From positions 1 to 7,559 of the forward strand of contig JAIPGS010000041.1 in the NCBI GenBank assembly GCA_021735725.1: a stretch of 7,559 bases of DNA. Direction: 5' to 3'. Below the pieces are notes generated by a model. It made no database searches. It was not told the origin of the DNA and was given only the letters and a program-made list of their open reading frames with translations. Positions 1 through 6,813 of this stretch are shown piece after piece. Positions within the stretch are counted from its first letter, which is position 1; every line of letters begins with the position of its first letter. The stretch comes from Candidatus Babeliales bacterium (GTDB lineage: Bacteria; Babelota; Babeliae; Babelales; CAIQNR01). Both the position numbers and the translations under genes were made by a program.

Positions 1-1386
1 CTCAAAATTACGGACGCTACCTTCTAATGTTAAGACATTCTTGTTTATACTTAATTTTTTTAAATTAAGTCCCAATACTTCTCGTTCAACATTAACGCTT
101 AAAGTAGAAAGGTAATATAAAAAAGATTGACGTGTTTGTTGAGATAAAGAGGACCATATTTCTTCTTCTTTTTTAATTTCTCTATAAGCTTCATCTAATG
201 CAGATGAAAGAGAACTATTTTTTTTCATAGAAGGAAAATTCTTTTTAAGAATATTCAAAATTTCTTTTTCAGAATGATCTTTTTCCCTTGATAGCGTGTG
301 AATTTGATAAAAAGTGTATCCTCCCGCAAGGGCTAAAATAAGAAAAATTAAGATCGATCCTGTAATTATCTGAGCTGCAAAAAGTGAACTTTCTTTTTTG
401 GTAAATTGTGATAATCGAAGAGAAAAAAATTGACCGGCAGGCAAAGAAAGACCAATTGCAAAACCGATAAGAGAAATATTTGAAGGGGAAACGTTTTTTT
501 CAATAAATATTTCGGCTTCAGCACAAAAACGTTCTATGTTAAAATGTTGACAGGGAGCGTTTAATTTTTCTTCGGCAATCGCCATACTATCTTTCCATAA
601 ATCCCCAAAAAGAATTATTTTATGTAATTCTTCTCCTGTTGCAGTATCTGCTTTAAAAGACTGAAGTGTAAAAATAATTTTTTTCCAAAAAAGTTCATTA
701 TTTGTTTTTGCGTCAAAAGGCTCTTGTAGAGATCTGATATATTTCAGTTGTCCATCAACAAAAAATGCTATTGTAGATTCTGTTTGGCTTAGTTCAATAA
801 ATGCAGTGTTGCCTGTATTGGTTGCTTTTCTTCTGGCATAAATACCATAAAGGGCTATAACATTAGTGGTTATGGATGAAAGTTCAAGGTCTGCTTGGTC
901 AAAAATATCAGTAAGTTCTTGAATATATTTTTTTTGAATTGCTGCAACCATAATATCTGATTTTTTTTCTTCTACATGTTTTTTTGTAACAATAAAATCA
1001 ATACAGGCATGAAATGTATCAAAAGGAAGAAGTGCTTCTATTTCAAAAGGAAGGATCATTCTTATTTTTTCTTCATCTAAAAACGGTAAAGAAAGCTCCT
1101 TAAAAGTTACCAAAGAGCTTGAAATAGTGGTTACAAGAGTATCATATGACCCTACTTGTAAAACAAGTTCTTTAAGGGCAAGTGCTTGGGCAACATTTTT
1201 TGAATTTTTAGTTATATCTATGTCTTGAGAAAGCGTTTTTACAAGACTATAAGAAGATCCTTTTTGAATAAAAACAGTTCCTATAACTTTTTGTTCTTCA
1301 AAAGTTATAGAAAGTGTTTTTAAAGGAAGAAGAGCCTTTTCTCCATAAGTTTGAGGAATAAATATATTGAGAAGTTTTTTAATCAT
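1..1386 (-). CDS. gspL: GspL-like type II secretion inner-membrane protein (3' end cut by window edge)
   Basis: This frame is open from an ATG at 1386 to the left edge, giving 462 visible codons without a stop. Residues 1 to about 335 look like the cytoplasmic actin-like domain of GspL/PilM: LPFEIEALLPFD (113-123 region), a VAAIQKKYI strand-helix (147 onward), and an AFIELSQTESTIAF strand (195-208) with a following G212 and R218. A single hydrophobic span lies at about 337-358 (IITGSILIFLILALAGGYTF). A charged helix and a periplasmic part (359-462 and beyond) follow, ending in a ferredoxin-like strand pattern. Family knowledge: GspL recruits the GspE ATPase and pairs with GspM; it equals PilM plus PilN fused. 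The fused form and its place after gspC and gspD favour GspL over PilM. The ATG is preceded by AAGGAAG and overlaps the gspD end by 8 bases, implying coupled translation. The usual acidic DLG-type actin motif reads ELS here, so nucleotide binding is doubtful. The C-terminus is not visible. Confidence 0.77.
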   Translation of the reverse strand, partial: MIKKLLNIFIPQTYGEKALLPLKTLSITFEEQKVIGTVFIQKGSSYSLVKTLSQDIDITKNSKNVAQALALKELVLQVGSYDTLVTTISSSLVTFKELSLPFLDEEKIRMILPFEIEALLPFDTFHACIDFIVTKKHVEEKKSDIMVAAIQKKYIQELTDIFDQADLELSSITTNVIALYGIYARRKATNTGNTAFIELSQTESTIAFFVDGQLKYIRSLQEPFDAKTNNELFWKKIIFTLQSFKADTATGEELHKIILFGDLWKDSMAIAEEKLNAPCQHFNIERFCAEAEIFIEKNVSPSNISLIGFAIGLSLPAGQFFSLRLSQFTKKESSLFAAQIITGSILIFLILALAGGYTFYQIHTLSREKDHSEKEILNILKKNFPSMKKNSSLSSALDEAYREIKKEEEIWSSLSQQTRQSFLYYLSTLSVNVEREVLGLNLKKLSINKNVLTLEGSVRNFE

Positions 1387-3880
1387 TGTTCTTCCTTATT
1401 CTTTGACGAGATCTTTTTAATTGGGGATTTTTTTGTGGAAGATTTTTAGCTACTTTGAGTTCTTTTTTTCTATGAGACCGTATTTGCTTTTGTGTTTTTT
1501 TATAACCATTATCAAAGGCATCTGCATCCATAAAGGAATCTATTGAATCTATAAATTTATCTTTAGATGTTTCAAAAAATCCTTTATCAATAGGGTCATT
1601 TTTTGTGTATTTATTTGATTCTATACTACGCTTTCTAACTTGTTCGGCTTTTCTTTGAGTGTAAAAATCAATAGAACTATCTTCAGATTTAGTTTCAATA
1701 ATACGTGGAGAAATAAAGATTAATAAATTAGAACGAGTATATACTTTATTTGTTCTTTTAAAAAATTGTCCCAAAATTGGAATATCACCTAATAAAGGAG
1801 TTTTAGAGAAAGTTTTAACAATTTTATTTCTAGTAATTCCTCCGAGGGCAAGCACTTCGCGGTTTTTAACGCTTGCAGACGTGGTAATTTTTTTAGTTGT
1901 TGTATTTCCTGCGGCGGCACCTGCTGTTACTCCTGTAAATTCTGAGTTATCAATAACAATATCCATAGAAATTTCATTGTTAATATTGATTTGAGGAGTA
2001 ATAGAAATAGCTAAAGAGGCTGTTACAGGAGTATAGCTTTCATTGGTATTAACGGTAGCATTTTGGACTTGTTTTGTTGATCCATATGTAAATGATGCGG
2101 CATAATTATTTGTGGTAAGTAAGAATGGATTTGAAAGGATCGTTGTTTCTGCATGAGTGCTTAATATATTAAAGACTCCCCATACTCCATTAACAGCATT
2201 TCCGATAGTAAGAGAAGTTGTTCCTGGTGTTCCTGTTGCAAGACTGACTAAGTTTCCTAAAAGAGAACTGGTTCCATTGAGTTGAATAGGATTTCCTGAG
2301 TGAGCTGTTTGCATATTAACATTTTTAATCAGAGATCCATCACTTTTGTTGTGAATCTGGGACCCAAGATTTTTTGTATTTGTTGAAGAAAGATCAATAA
2401 TCATAACTTCAATAGCAACTTGAGGCTGAAGAACATCAAGTTGTTTAATGATGCTTTCAAGTTTTTTATAATCGCTTTCTTCTGCTTTAATAATAAGATT
2501 GTTTCCTACAGGTTCAGGAATTATTTTGACATCTCTATCAAAATATTCTTGGCCATCAATTACTCCACCTTGTTGTGCAATGGTGCCCTGTCCAAAAACA
2601 ACAACTTGCTGAAGAATGTTGGTTATTTTTTCTGCATTTGTATATTGTAATGAATAGATATGAAGAGGCGAATAAGGAATATCAAGTTCGATATCAATAT
2701 TTTTAATAATAAAATCTTCAATTTTTTGAAGAGCAGCTTTTTTTCCAATTAAAATTAAAGAATTAGTTCTTACTTCAGGAATAATTCGCGCGTCAGTGGG
2801 AAAGTACATTGATTGAGGTTGTTTTTTTTGTCCAAAATAACGATTTGCTCCAGTTGTTTGTGTTGCCGTTAAATCTTGATAAAGCTTAGCGACAGTGGTG
2901 GCATCAGTTGTTTTTAGTTTTATAACAGACATTGCTTCAGGAGGGCTATCATCAAATTCATGAATAATTTTCATAAGGGATTTAATATTAATAGATTTAT
3001 CTGTAATAATAATTGCATCAAGATCAGAAAAGCTATTTATTTTAGCAGTAACACTTGCCAGTGCTGAAATAATACTTTGAACGGTTGCCAGGGAACTATT
3101 TCTGACAAAATAAATATATCGAATTTTTTCAGCATTATCAGGAAGTTTTTCTGGGTCTGTTCCTACATATAAAGGAAGAGCATCTTTATTGGCAGCAGTT
3201 GAAGATGTGATTCGGTATACATCGCTTGTTGCTCCAGGAACAAGCGAAAGGCCTGAAAGATCTAAAATACGAACAAATACATCCCATGCTTCTTCGCGAG
3301 TTAATGATCGATTAGTTTTAAATGATATTTTGTGTCCTTTAAGAACGCCATTTCCTTGAAGTACAGGCTCAACAACATCATCTGGTAAAAAGGTTATGTT
3401 AAAAAGAGTTTCCATGTATTTAACTAAATTTTTAAGTGTTGCATCTTCAAAATAAAAAGTTACTTTTTGCTCATCTACAATTTCTTGTTTTGCTTTTTCA
3501 AGCACCTTGATTTCATCTTCGGTTTTTTTGGTAGCTTCTTCTGGGTCTTTTGTTTCTTCCGGAAGAATTTCTGGTTCTTGTTCTTTTTTTTGTTGAACAG
3601 GTGTGATTTTTACAGGTGGAGGGGTTGGCATTACGGAAGTGAGAATGTTTTCTTTTAATTTTTTTTCAGCCAAGGGAACAGGTTTTTGTTTTAAAGAAAC
3701 TGGAGGCTCATTTTTTTTTGAAAGAGAAGGAGCTGTGGGTAAATTTGTTTGTGAGGGCAACGATTTTTCTGTTGGAATATGAGAAAGAATTCCTCTTTTT
3801 TGTTCTTGTATTGCAAAAGAAGGAGTTATATAAACAAGAAAAAGAAGACCCCTTATTAAAATTATTTTTTTATGTATCAT
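1379..3880 (-). CDS. gspD: Type II secretion outer-membrane secretin GspD
   Basis: The 833-residue protein forms the outer-membrane channel of a type II secretion system. Domains in order: signal peptide 1-23 (basic start, hydrophobic core, SFA cleavage site); a Pro/Lys/Glu-rich linker of about 24-138; N0 at about 139-225; three repeated N1-N3 KH-like domains near 252-310, 315-395 and 405-483 (for example IRYIYFVRN, MSVIKLKTTDATTV and LHIYSLQYTNAEKI, each followed by a strand such as NSLILIG or NNLIIKA); and the secretin beta-barrel at about 487-728. The barrel contains the hallmark run from LALGGI (678-682) through LLGDIPILGQFF (696-707) to LLIFISPRII (719-728). A charged tail fills 730-833. 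No AMIN domain is seen, and gspC sits directly upstream, so GspD fits better than PilQ. The ATG overlaps the gspC TGA (ATGA), with a G-rich stretch upstream as ribosome site. The long N-terminal linker and basic C-terminal tail are unusual; no pilotin gene is visible. Confidence 0.94.
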   Translation of the reverse strand: MIHKKIILIRGLLFLVYITPSFAIQEQKRGILSHIPTEKSLPSQTNLPTAPSLSKKNEPPVSLKQKPVPLAEKKLKENILTSVMPTPPPVKITPVQQKKEQEPEILPEETKDPEEATKKTEDEIKVLEKAKQEIVDEQKVTFYFEDATLKNLVKYMETLFNITFLPDDVVEPVLQGNGVLKGHKISFKTNRSLTREEAWDVFVRILDLSGLSLVPGATSDVYRITSSTAANKDALPLYVGTDPEKLPDNAEKIRYIYFVRNSSLATVQSIISALASVTAKINSFSDLDAIIITDKSINIKSLMKIIHEFDDSPPEAMSVIKLKTTDATTVAKLYQDLTATQTTGANRYFGQKKQPQSMYFPTDARIIPEVRTNSLILIGKKAALQKIEDFIIKNIDIELDIPYSPLHIYSLQYTNAEKITNILQQVVVFGQGTIAQQGGVIDGQEYFDRDVKIIPEPVGNNLIIKAEESDYKKLESIIKQLDVLQPQVAIEVMIIDLSSTNTKNLGSQIHNKSDGSLIKNVNMQTAHSGNPIQLNGTSSLLGNLVSLATGTPGTTSLTIGNAVNGVWGVFNILSTHAETTILSNPFLLTTNNYAASFTYGSTKQVQNATVNTNESYTPVTASLAISITPQININNEISMDIVIDNSEFTGVTAGAAAGNTTTKKITTSASVKNREVLALGGITRNKIVKTFSKTPLLGDIPILGQFFKRTNKVYTRSNLLIFISPRIIETKSEDSSIDFYTQRKAEQVRKRSIESNKYTKNDPIDKGFFETSKDKFIDSIDSFMDADAFDNGYKKTQKQIRSHRKKELKVAKNLPQKNPQLKRSRQRIRKNND

Positions 3881-4998
3881 TTTTGCCCCCGATTGCCTTG
3901 GTTAAGCATTGCTTGTTTTTGCTGAATTTTAAGATCCTGCGACGTTGGAGCAAATTTATATTTATTTCTTAACAAGTTTTCTCGTTCTTTTTGTACTTGA
4001 TCAGCGCTTGGTTCTTCATGAATTCCAGGAATTATTTCCTCTTTTTGAAGTTCTTGCAGAGATTCATCAAGCGGATCTTTTAAATCATGTAATTGGTATG
4101 AAAGAGTAAATGGCTGATCATTTCGTATTATAGTTAGCGTAACAACTTGTCCAAAGGTTTTTTGTAAAAGTGTTTCATACGCTGCAAATCGCTCATCTTG
4201 AGTGGTAATAGGTAGATTGTCAATATGAGAAATAATATCATGCATTTTAAGTCCCATTGCATTTCCAAGCGAACCTTTTTCTAGTGATCCAACGCGACAT
4301 CCTATACTTTTCCCTTGTTTATATACAGTAGAAATATCAAGCATATCAATACATTGAGCAAGGTTTTTTGTAACGCCCACAAAAGTTTCAGGATCAAGAA
4401 GGTATTGTTTATTGCTTATTGATTTAACAACATGTAGCCAGTTATCACGCTCTTCTCTATAGGCAGGATCAGATTCAATATCTTTTTCATTTAAGTAAAT
4501 AGATTCTTGTTGCCCATTAGATCTTATCAAAAGAATACGATTAGAAAAAATTCTAATCAGACGAGCATCTAAAACCATATCGCCTACTTTATAATTTTCT
4601 TGAAGGTTTGTTTTTTTATCAAGAATTATTGCAGCATTATTACTTTCATCATTTAAATAAATAATGCCTTGCAGTTTCACATCAAGAGGCTGAAGGAATG
4701 GCTGTTTTTGTTCGTCAGGAACATGAACAGTTGTTTGCGCCGGAGGTTGTGGCATTGGAATTGTAAAATCTTCTTCAATGGGAGGATTTATAATTTTGTG
4801 AAATGTATTAAATAAATCATTTTCATAAATTAATTTAATATCTACAGAAACAACTTCTGCTTGCTGTGGTTGATGATGCACTTTGCTTTCTAGCGCAACT
4901 CGAGAAGGAGTTTTTATTTGCCAAAAGACAACAACTCCGGCAACAAGGGCCAGAGTTAAAAAAAGAGAGCTGTTAATCAGCCATAAAGGATGTTTCAT
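3877..4998 (-). CDS. gspC: Type II secretion inner-membrane protein GspC (HR and PDZ domains)
   Basis: From the preferred ATG at 4998 the protein has 373 residues. It shows a short basic N-terminus, one membrane span at about 8-27 (LINSSLFLTLALVAGVVVFW), a Pro-rich periplasmic linker (71-104), an HR domain at about 106-170 (LQGIIYLN, AAIILDKKT, YKVGDMVLDARLIRI) and a PDZ domain at about 200-303 (GCRVGSLEKGSLGNAMGL, then MHDIISHIDNLPI). In the family the HR domain contacts the GspD N0 domain and the PDZ domain takes part in substrate recognition, joining the inner-membrane platform to the secretin. The same frame stays open to a TTG at 5058 and has an ATG at 5022. The 4998 ATG has AAGGAA six bases upstream and puts the membrane span at the usual place, so I chose it. 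The stop overlaps gspD by four bases. A charged Gln/Glu/Lys-rich tail (304-373) follows PDZ and is not typical. Other PDZ membrane proteins are possible, but the context makes GspC clearly best. Confidence 0.87.
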   Translation of the reverse strand: MKHPLWLINSSLFLTLALVAGVVVFWQIKTPSRVALESKVHHQPQQAEVVSVDIKLIYENDLFNTFHKIINPPIEEDFTIPMPQPPAQTTVHVPDEQKQPFLQPLDVKLQGIIYLNDESNNAAIILDKKTNLQENYKVGDMVLDARLIRIFSNRILLIRSNGQQESIYLNEKDIESDPAYREERDNWLHVVKSISNKQYLLDPETFVGVTKNLAQCIDMLDISTVYKQGKSIGCRVGSLEKGSLGNAMGLKMHDIISHIDNLPITTQDERFAAYETLLQKTFGQVVTLTIIRNDQPFTLSYQLHDLKDPLDESLQELQKEEIIPGIHEEPSADQVQKERENLLRNKYKFAPTSQDLKIQQKQAMLNQGNRGQK

Positions 4999-5004
4999 AC
5001 ATAA

Positions 5005-5010
5005 TTCCTT
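5005..5010 (-). promoter_or_regulatory. Ribosome binding site fixing the gspC start
   Basis: AAGGAA sits six bases before the ATG at 4998. The alternative ATG at 5022 has GGGAGG upstream, but with about twelve bases of spacing, and the TTG at 5058 has no good site. The membrane span position also fits the 4998 start. Confidence 0.6.
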
Positions 5011-5028
5011 TTTCGTATTCATGTTGTC

Positions 5029-5058
5029 ACGATACCTCCCTAACAAATATCTTGTCAA
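5029..5058 (-). promoter_or_regulatory. Candidate internal promoter for gspC-gspD-gspL
   Basis: On the minus strand a perfect TTGACA (5058-5053) is followed by 18 bases and TATCGT (5034-5029, four of six consensus bases). Initiation near 5022 would give a leader of about 24 bases carrying the gspC ribosome site. The TTG that opens the long gspC frame is the first triplet of this -35 box. The palindrome CTTGTCAAG (5051-5059) overlaps the -35 and could be an operator or chance. It would let the secretion genes be expressed separately from moxR. Confidence 0.42.
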
Positions 5059-5088
5059 GTTTATTTCTTGGTGTAAAGACTTTTTGTT

Positions 5089-6078
5089 TTAAGGCGAAGG
5101 AATGGTGCTAAGAATTTCTTGTATAAGAGAATCAGTACCTATTCCTTGTGCTTCTGCTTCATAGGTTAATAACATTCTGTGTCGTAAAATTGCTGGTGCT
5201 ACTGCTTTTACATCATCAGGAATAACAAAATGACGATGCTTTAAAAATGCATGAGCTTTTGCTGCTTGATGCAATGCAAGAGTTGCACGAGGTGACACGC
5301 CGTAAAGGATAAGAGGGACAAGTTTTTGAAGGTTTGAACCTTGCGGGTCTCTTGTTGCAAAAACTAAATCTACAATATATGATTTTATTTTTTCATCGAC
5401 ATAGACTTTTTCAACAAGTTGTTGAGCCTCAAAAATATCTGCTTTTGTTAAAACATGTGCAATAGTATTAAGATTTATTTTTTTATGTAAAATTTCTTGT
5501 TCCTGTTGTCTTGTTGGGTATCCAACGGTTAATTTGAACAAAAATCTATCAACTTGCGCTTCAGGCAAACGATATGTTCCTTCTTGTTCAACAGGATTTT
5601 GTGTTGCAAATACTAAAAAAGGTTCATCAAGTTCAAATGTTGTTGATCCAATAGTTACTTGATGTTCTTGCATTGCTTCAAGTAACGCAGCTTGAACTTT
5701 TGCAGGAGCCCGGTTAATTTCATCGGCTAAAACAAGATTTGCAAAAATAGGACCTTTTTTTGTTTCAAATTCTTGTGTTTTTTGACTGTAAATGAGGGTT
5801 CCAATTAAATCTGCTGGTAAAAGATCGGGAGTAAATTGAATTCGTGAAAAACTAAGACCAAGTCCTTTGTTGATTGCTTTAATCATTGTTGTTTTTGCAA
5901 CTCCGGGAACACCTTCAAGTAAAATGTGTCCATTACACAAAATAGCGAGTTCAATAAAAGTGATAATATCATGTTGACCAACTATTACTTTTGCAACTTC
6001 GCTACTCAGTGCTTGAAAGAGAGCGCTTTTTTCTTTAATTTTTTCAATTACATGCGCATCAAAAACAGATTTTTCCAT
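5089..6078 (-). CDS. moxR: MoxR-family AAA+ ATPase
   Basis: The 329-residue protein has the usual MoxR length and all motor motifs: Walker A GVPGVAKT (56-63), Walker B LVLADEINRAP (115-125), sensor 1 FATQNP (157-162), an arginine-finger candidate R178 in QVDRFLF, and sensor 2 GVSPRATLAL (260-269) ahead of the lid domain. The family uses ATP hydrolysis for chaperone-like maturation of protein complexes and usually works with a von Willebrand A or DUF58 protein. No such partner is encoded here; the next genes are gspC, gspD and gspL. The open frame extends to a TTG at 6132, but the ATG at 6078 has AAAGGA seven bases upstream and starts the conserved protein, while the TTG extension covers the promoter. 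The cytoplasmic protein is likely the first gene of the operon. Its role in secretion is inference from position alone. Confidence 0.93.
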   Translation of the reverse strand: MEKSVFDAHVIEKIKEKSALFQALSSEVAKVIVGQHDIITFIELAILCNGHILLEGVPGVAKTTMIKAINKGLGLSFSRIQFTPDLLPADLIGTLIYSQKTQEFETKKGPIFANLVLADEINRAPAKVQAALLEAMQEHQVTIGSTTFELDEPFLVFATQNPVEQEGTYRLPEAQVDRFLFKLTVGYPTRQQEQEILHKKINLNTIAHVLTKADIFEAQQLVEKVYVDEKIKSYIVDLVFATRDPQGSNLQKLVPLILYGVSPRATLALHQAAKAHAFLKHRHFVIPDDVKAVAPAILRHRMLLTYEAEAQGIGTDSLIQEILSTIPSP

Positions 6079-6085
6079 ATATAAA

Positions 6086-6091
6086 TCCTTT
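6086..6091 (-). promoter_or_regulatory. Ribosome binding site fixing the moxR start
   Basis: AAAGGA sits seven bases before the ATG at 6078. The TTG at 6132, which would add 18 residues, lies on the -35/-10 spacer region. This favours the shorter 329-residue protein. Confidence 0.7.
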
Positions 6092-6122
6092 TTTTCAAAA
6101 GTAATACAACAATTCTTATAGA

Positions 6123-6151
6123 AGTGTAACAAGAATTTTTATTCATGCCAA
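6123..6151 (-). promoter_or_regulatory. Candidate sigma-70-type promoter of the moxR-gspCDL operon
   Basis: On the minus strand, TTGGCA (6151-6146, five of six consensus bases) is followed by a 17-base spacer and TACACT (6128-6123, four of six). TGT just before the -10 gives an extended -10 element. Initiation near 6116 would leave a leader of about 38 bases before the moxR ATG, containing its ribosome site. The element lies inside the spurious TTG extension of moxR. It is a motif match only, in AT-rich DNA where chance matches are common. Confidence 0.5.
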
Positions 6152-6169
6152 TTTTGAAAAAAGTAATTA

Positions 6170-6196
6170 TTGAGAAAAATATTATTTTTTTATAAA
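6170..6196 (+). promoter_or_regulatory. Candidate dcd promoter in the divergent gap (unresolved)
   Basis: TTGAGA (6170-6175) and TATAAA (6191-6196) are separated by 15 bases, slightly short for a sigma-70 promoter. Competing choices are TATTAT (6180-6185) with TTGAAA 20 bases upstream, and TTGTTT-17-TTGAAT (6208-6236), which would give a much shorter leader. The 183-base gap 6079-6261 must hold promoters for both divergent genes; which plus-strand pair is used cannot be decided by reading. Confidence 0.25.
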
Positions 6197-6261
6197 GGAG
6201 AGTTGTGTTGTTTTTTTAGGGATGATAGGTTTGAATAAAATTTTATACAGAGGGAGCAGAG

Positions 6262-6789
6262 ATGATTTTATCGGGAAAAGAAATAAAAAAGAAACTTAAT
6301 AAAGATATATTTATTGAACCATTTAATGATGCACAACTCAATCCAAATAGTTATAATTTGCGTTTGCATGAGGATTTACTTGTGTATGATAAAAATCATT
6401 TAGATATGCGTGCAGAAAATAAAGCTGTAAAAATAACTATCCCACCAGAAGGATTAGTTTTAGAGCAACATAAACTTTATTTAGGACGCACTATTGAACA
6501 TACTATTACAAAAGATTGTGTCCCGATGCTTGAAGGTCGTTCTTCTATTGGTCGACTGGGGCTTTTTATTCATGTTACAGCTGGATTTGGAGACGTTGGG
6601 TTTAGTGGTTTTTGGACACTTGAAATGTTTTGTGTTCAGCCAATTCGTATTTATGCAGGGGTAGAAATTTGTCAGATATTTTATCACACTATTTCTGGTG
6701 AATATGATCATTATATAAGTAATAAATATCAAAACAATACGGGTGTTCAACCAAGTTTATTATATAAAGATTTTGAAAAAGAGTTATAA
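6262..6789 (+). CDS. dcd: dCTP deaminase (possibly bifunctional DCD-DUT)
   Basis: The 175-residue cytoplasmic enzyme is full length for the dUTPase-fold deaminases. It deaminates dCTP to dUTP, the route to dUMP for thymidylate synthesis; bifunctional members go straight to dUMP. Motifs: LNPNSYNLRLH (26-36), EGRSSIGRLGLF (91-102) and HVTAGFGDVGFSG (104-116) followed by TLE (119-121). Aligned without gaps to my recollection of the E. coli enzyme, S94, R98 and E121 match catalytic S111, R115 and E138. The C-terminal SNKYQNNTGVQPS (153-165) resembles the nucleotide-closing tail of the mycobacterial enzyme. E. coli-type residues His-Arg after TA are Gly-Phe here, as in bifunctional enzymes. GGGAG lies just upstream of the ATG. 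The gene is divergent from moxR and convergent with mlaF, so it is probably monocistronic. Confidence 0.94.
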   Translation: MILSGKEIKKKLNKDIFIEPFNDAQLNPNSYNLRLHEDLLVYDKNHLDMRAENKAVKITIPPEGLVLEQHKLYLGRTIEHTITKDCVPMLEGRSSIGRLGLFIHVTAGFGDVGFSGFWTLEMFCVQPIRIYAGVEICQIFYHTISGEYDHYISNKYQNNTGVQPSLLYKDFEKEL

Positions 6790-6804
6790 AGAAAAAATCT
6801 TTAT
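6786..6804. terminator. Weak AT-only hairpin between convergent dcd and mlaF
   Basis: ATAAAGA and TCTTTAT form a 7-bp stem around a 5-base A loop, starting on the dcd stop codon. The stem has a single G-C pair and no clean T run follows on either strand, so it is a poor intrinsic terminator. Its position in a 24-base convergent gap is the main reason to list it. Confidence 0.22.
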
Positions 6805-6813
6805 TAATTGATT

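Noticed and set aside
2420..2650. Plus-strand open frame of 76 codons
   Set aside because: It lies fully inside gspD on the other strand, has low-complexity Phe/Ile/Asn content and no ribosome site; it is a shadow of the secretin N3 domain coding.
3467..3972. Two plus-strand open frames of 63 and 84 codons, Phe/Leu-rich
   Set aside because: They are antisense to the Lys/Glu-rich GspD linker, whose Lys codons read as Phe on the opposite strand; no family is recognisable.
4883..5092. Plus-strand open frame of 69 codons
   Set aside because: Antisense to the gspC start and the moxR-gspC gap; composition mirrors the gspC membrane span and no recognisable domain is present.
6079..6132. TTG at 6132 as the moxR start
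   Set aside because: The 18 added residues are not conserved-looking, have no ribosome site and overlap a good promoter; the ATG at 6078 has AAAGGA at proper spacing.
6481..6750. Minus-strand open frame of 89 codons
   Set aside because: Antisense to the most conserved part of dcd, with Asn/Thr/Ile-rich content expected from the reverse reading.
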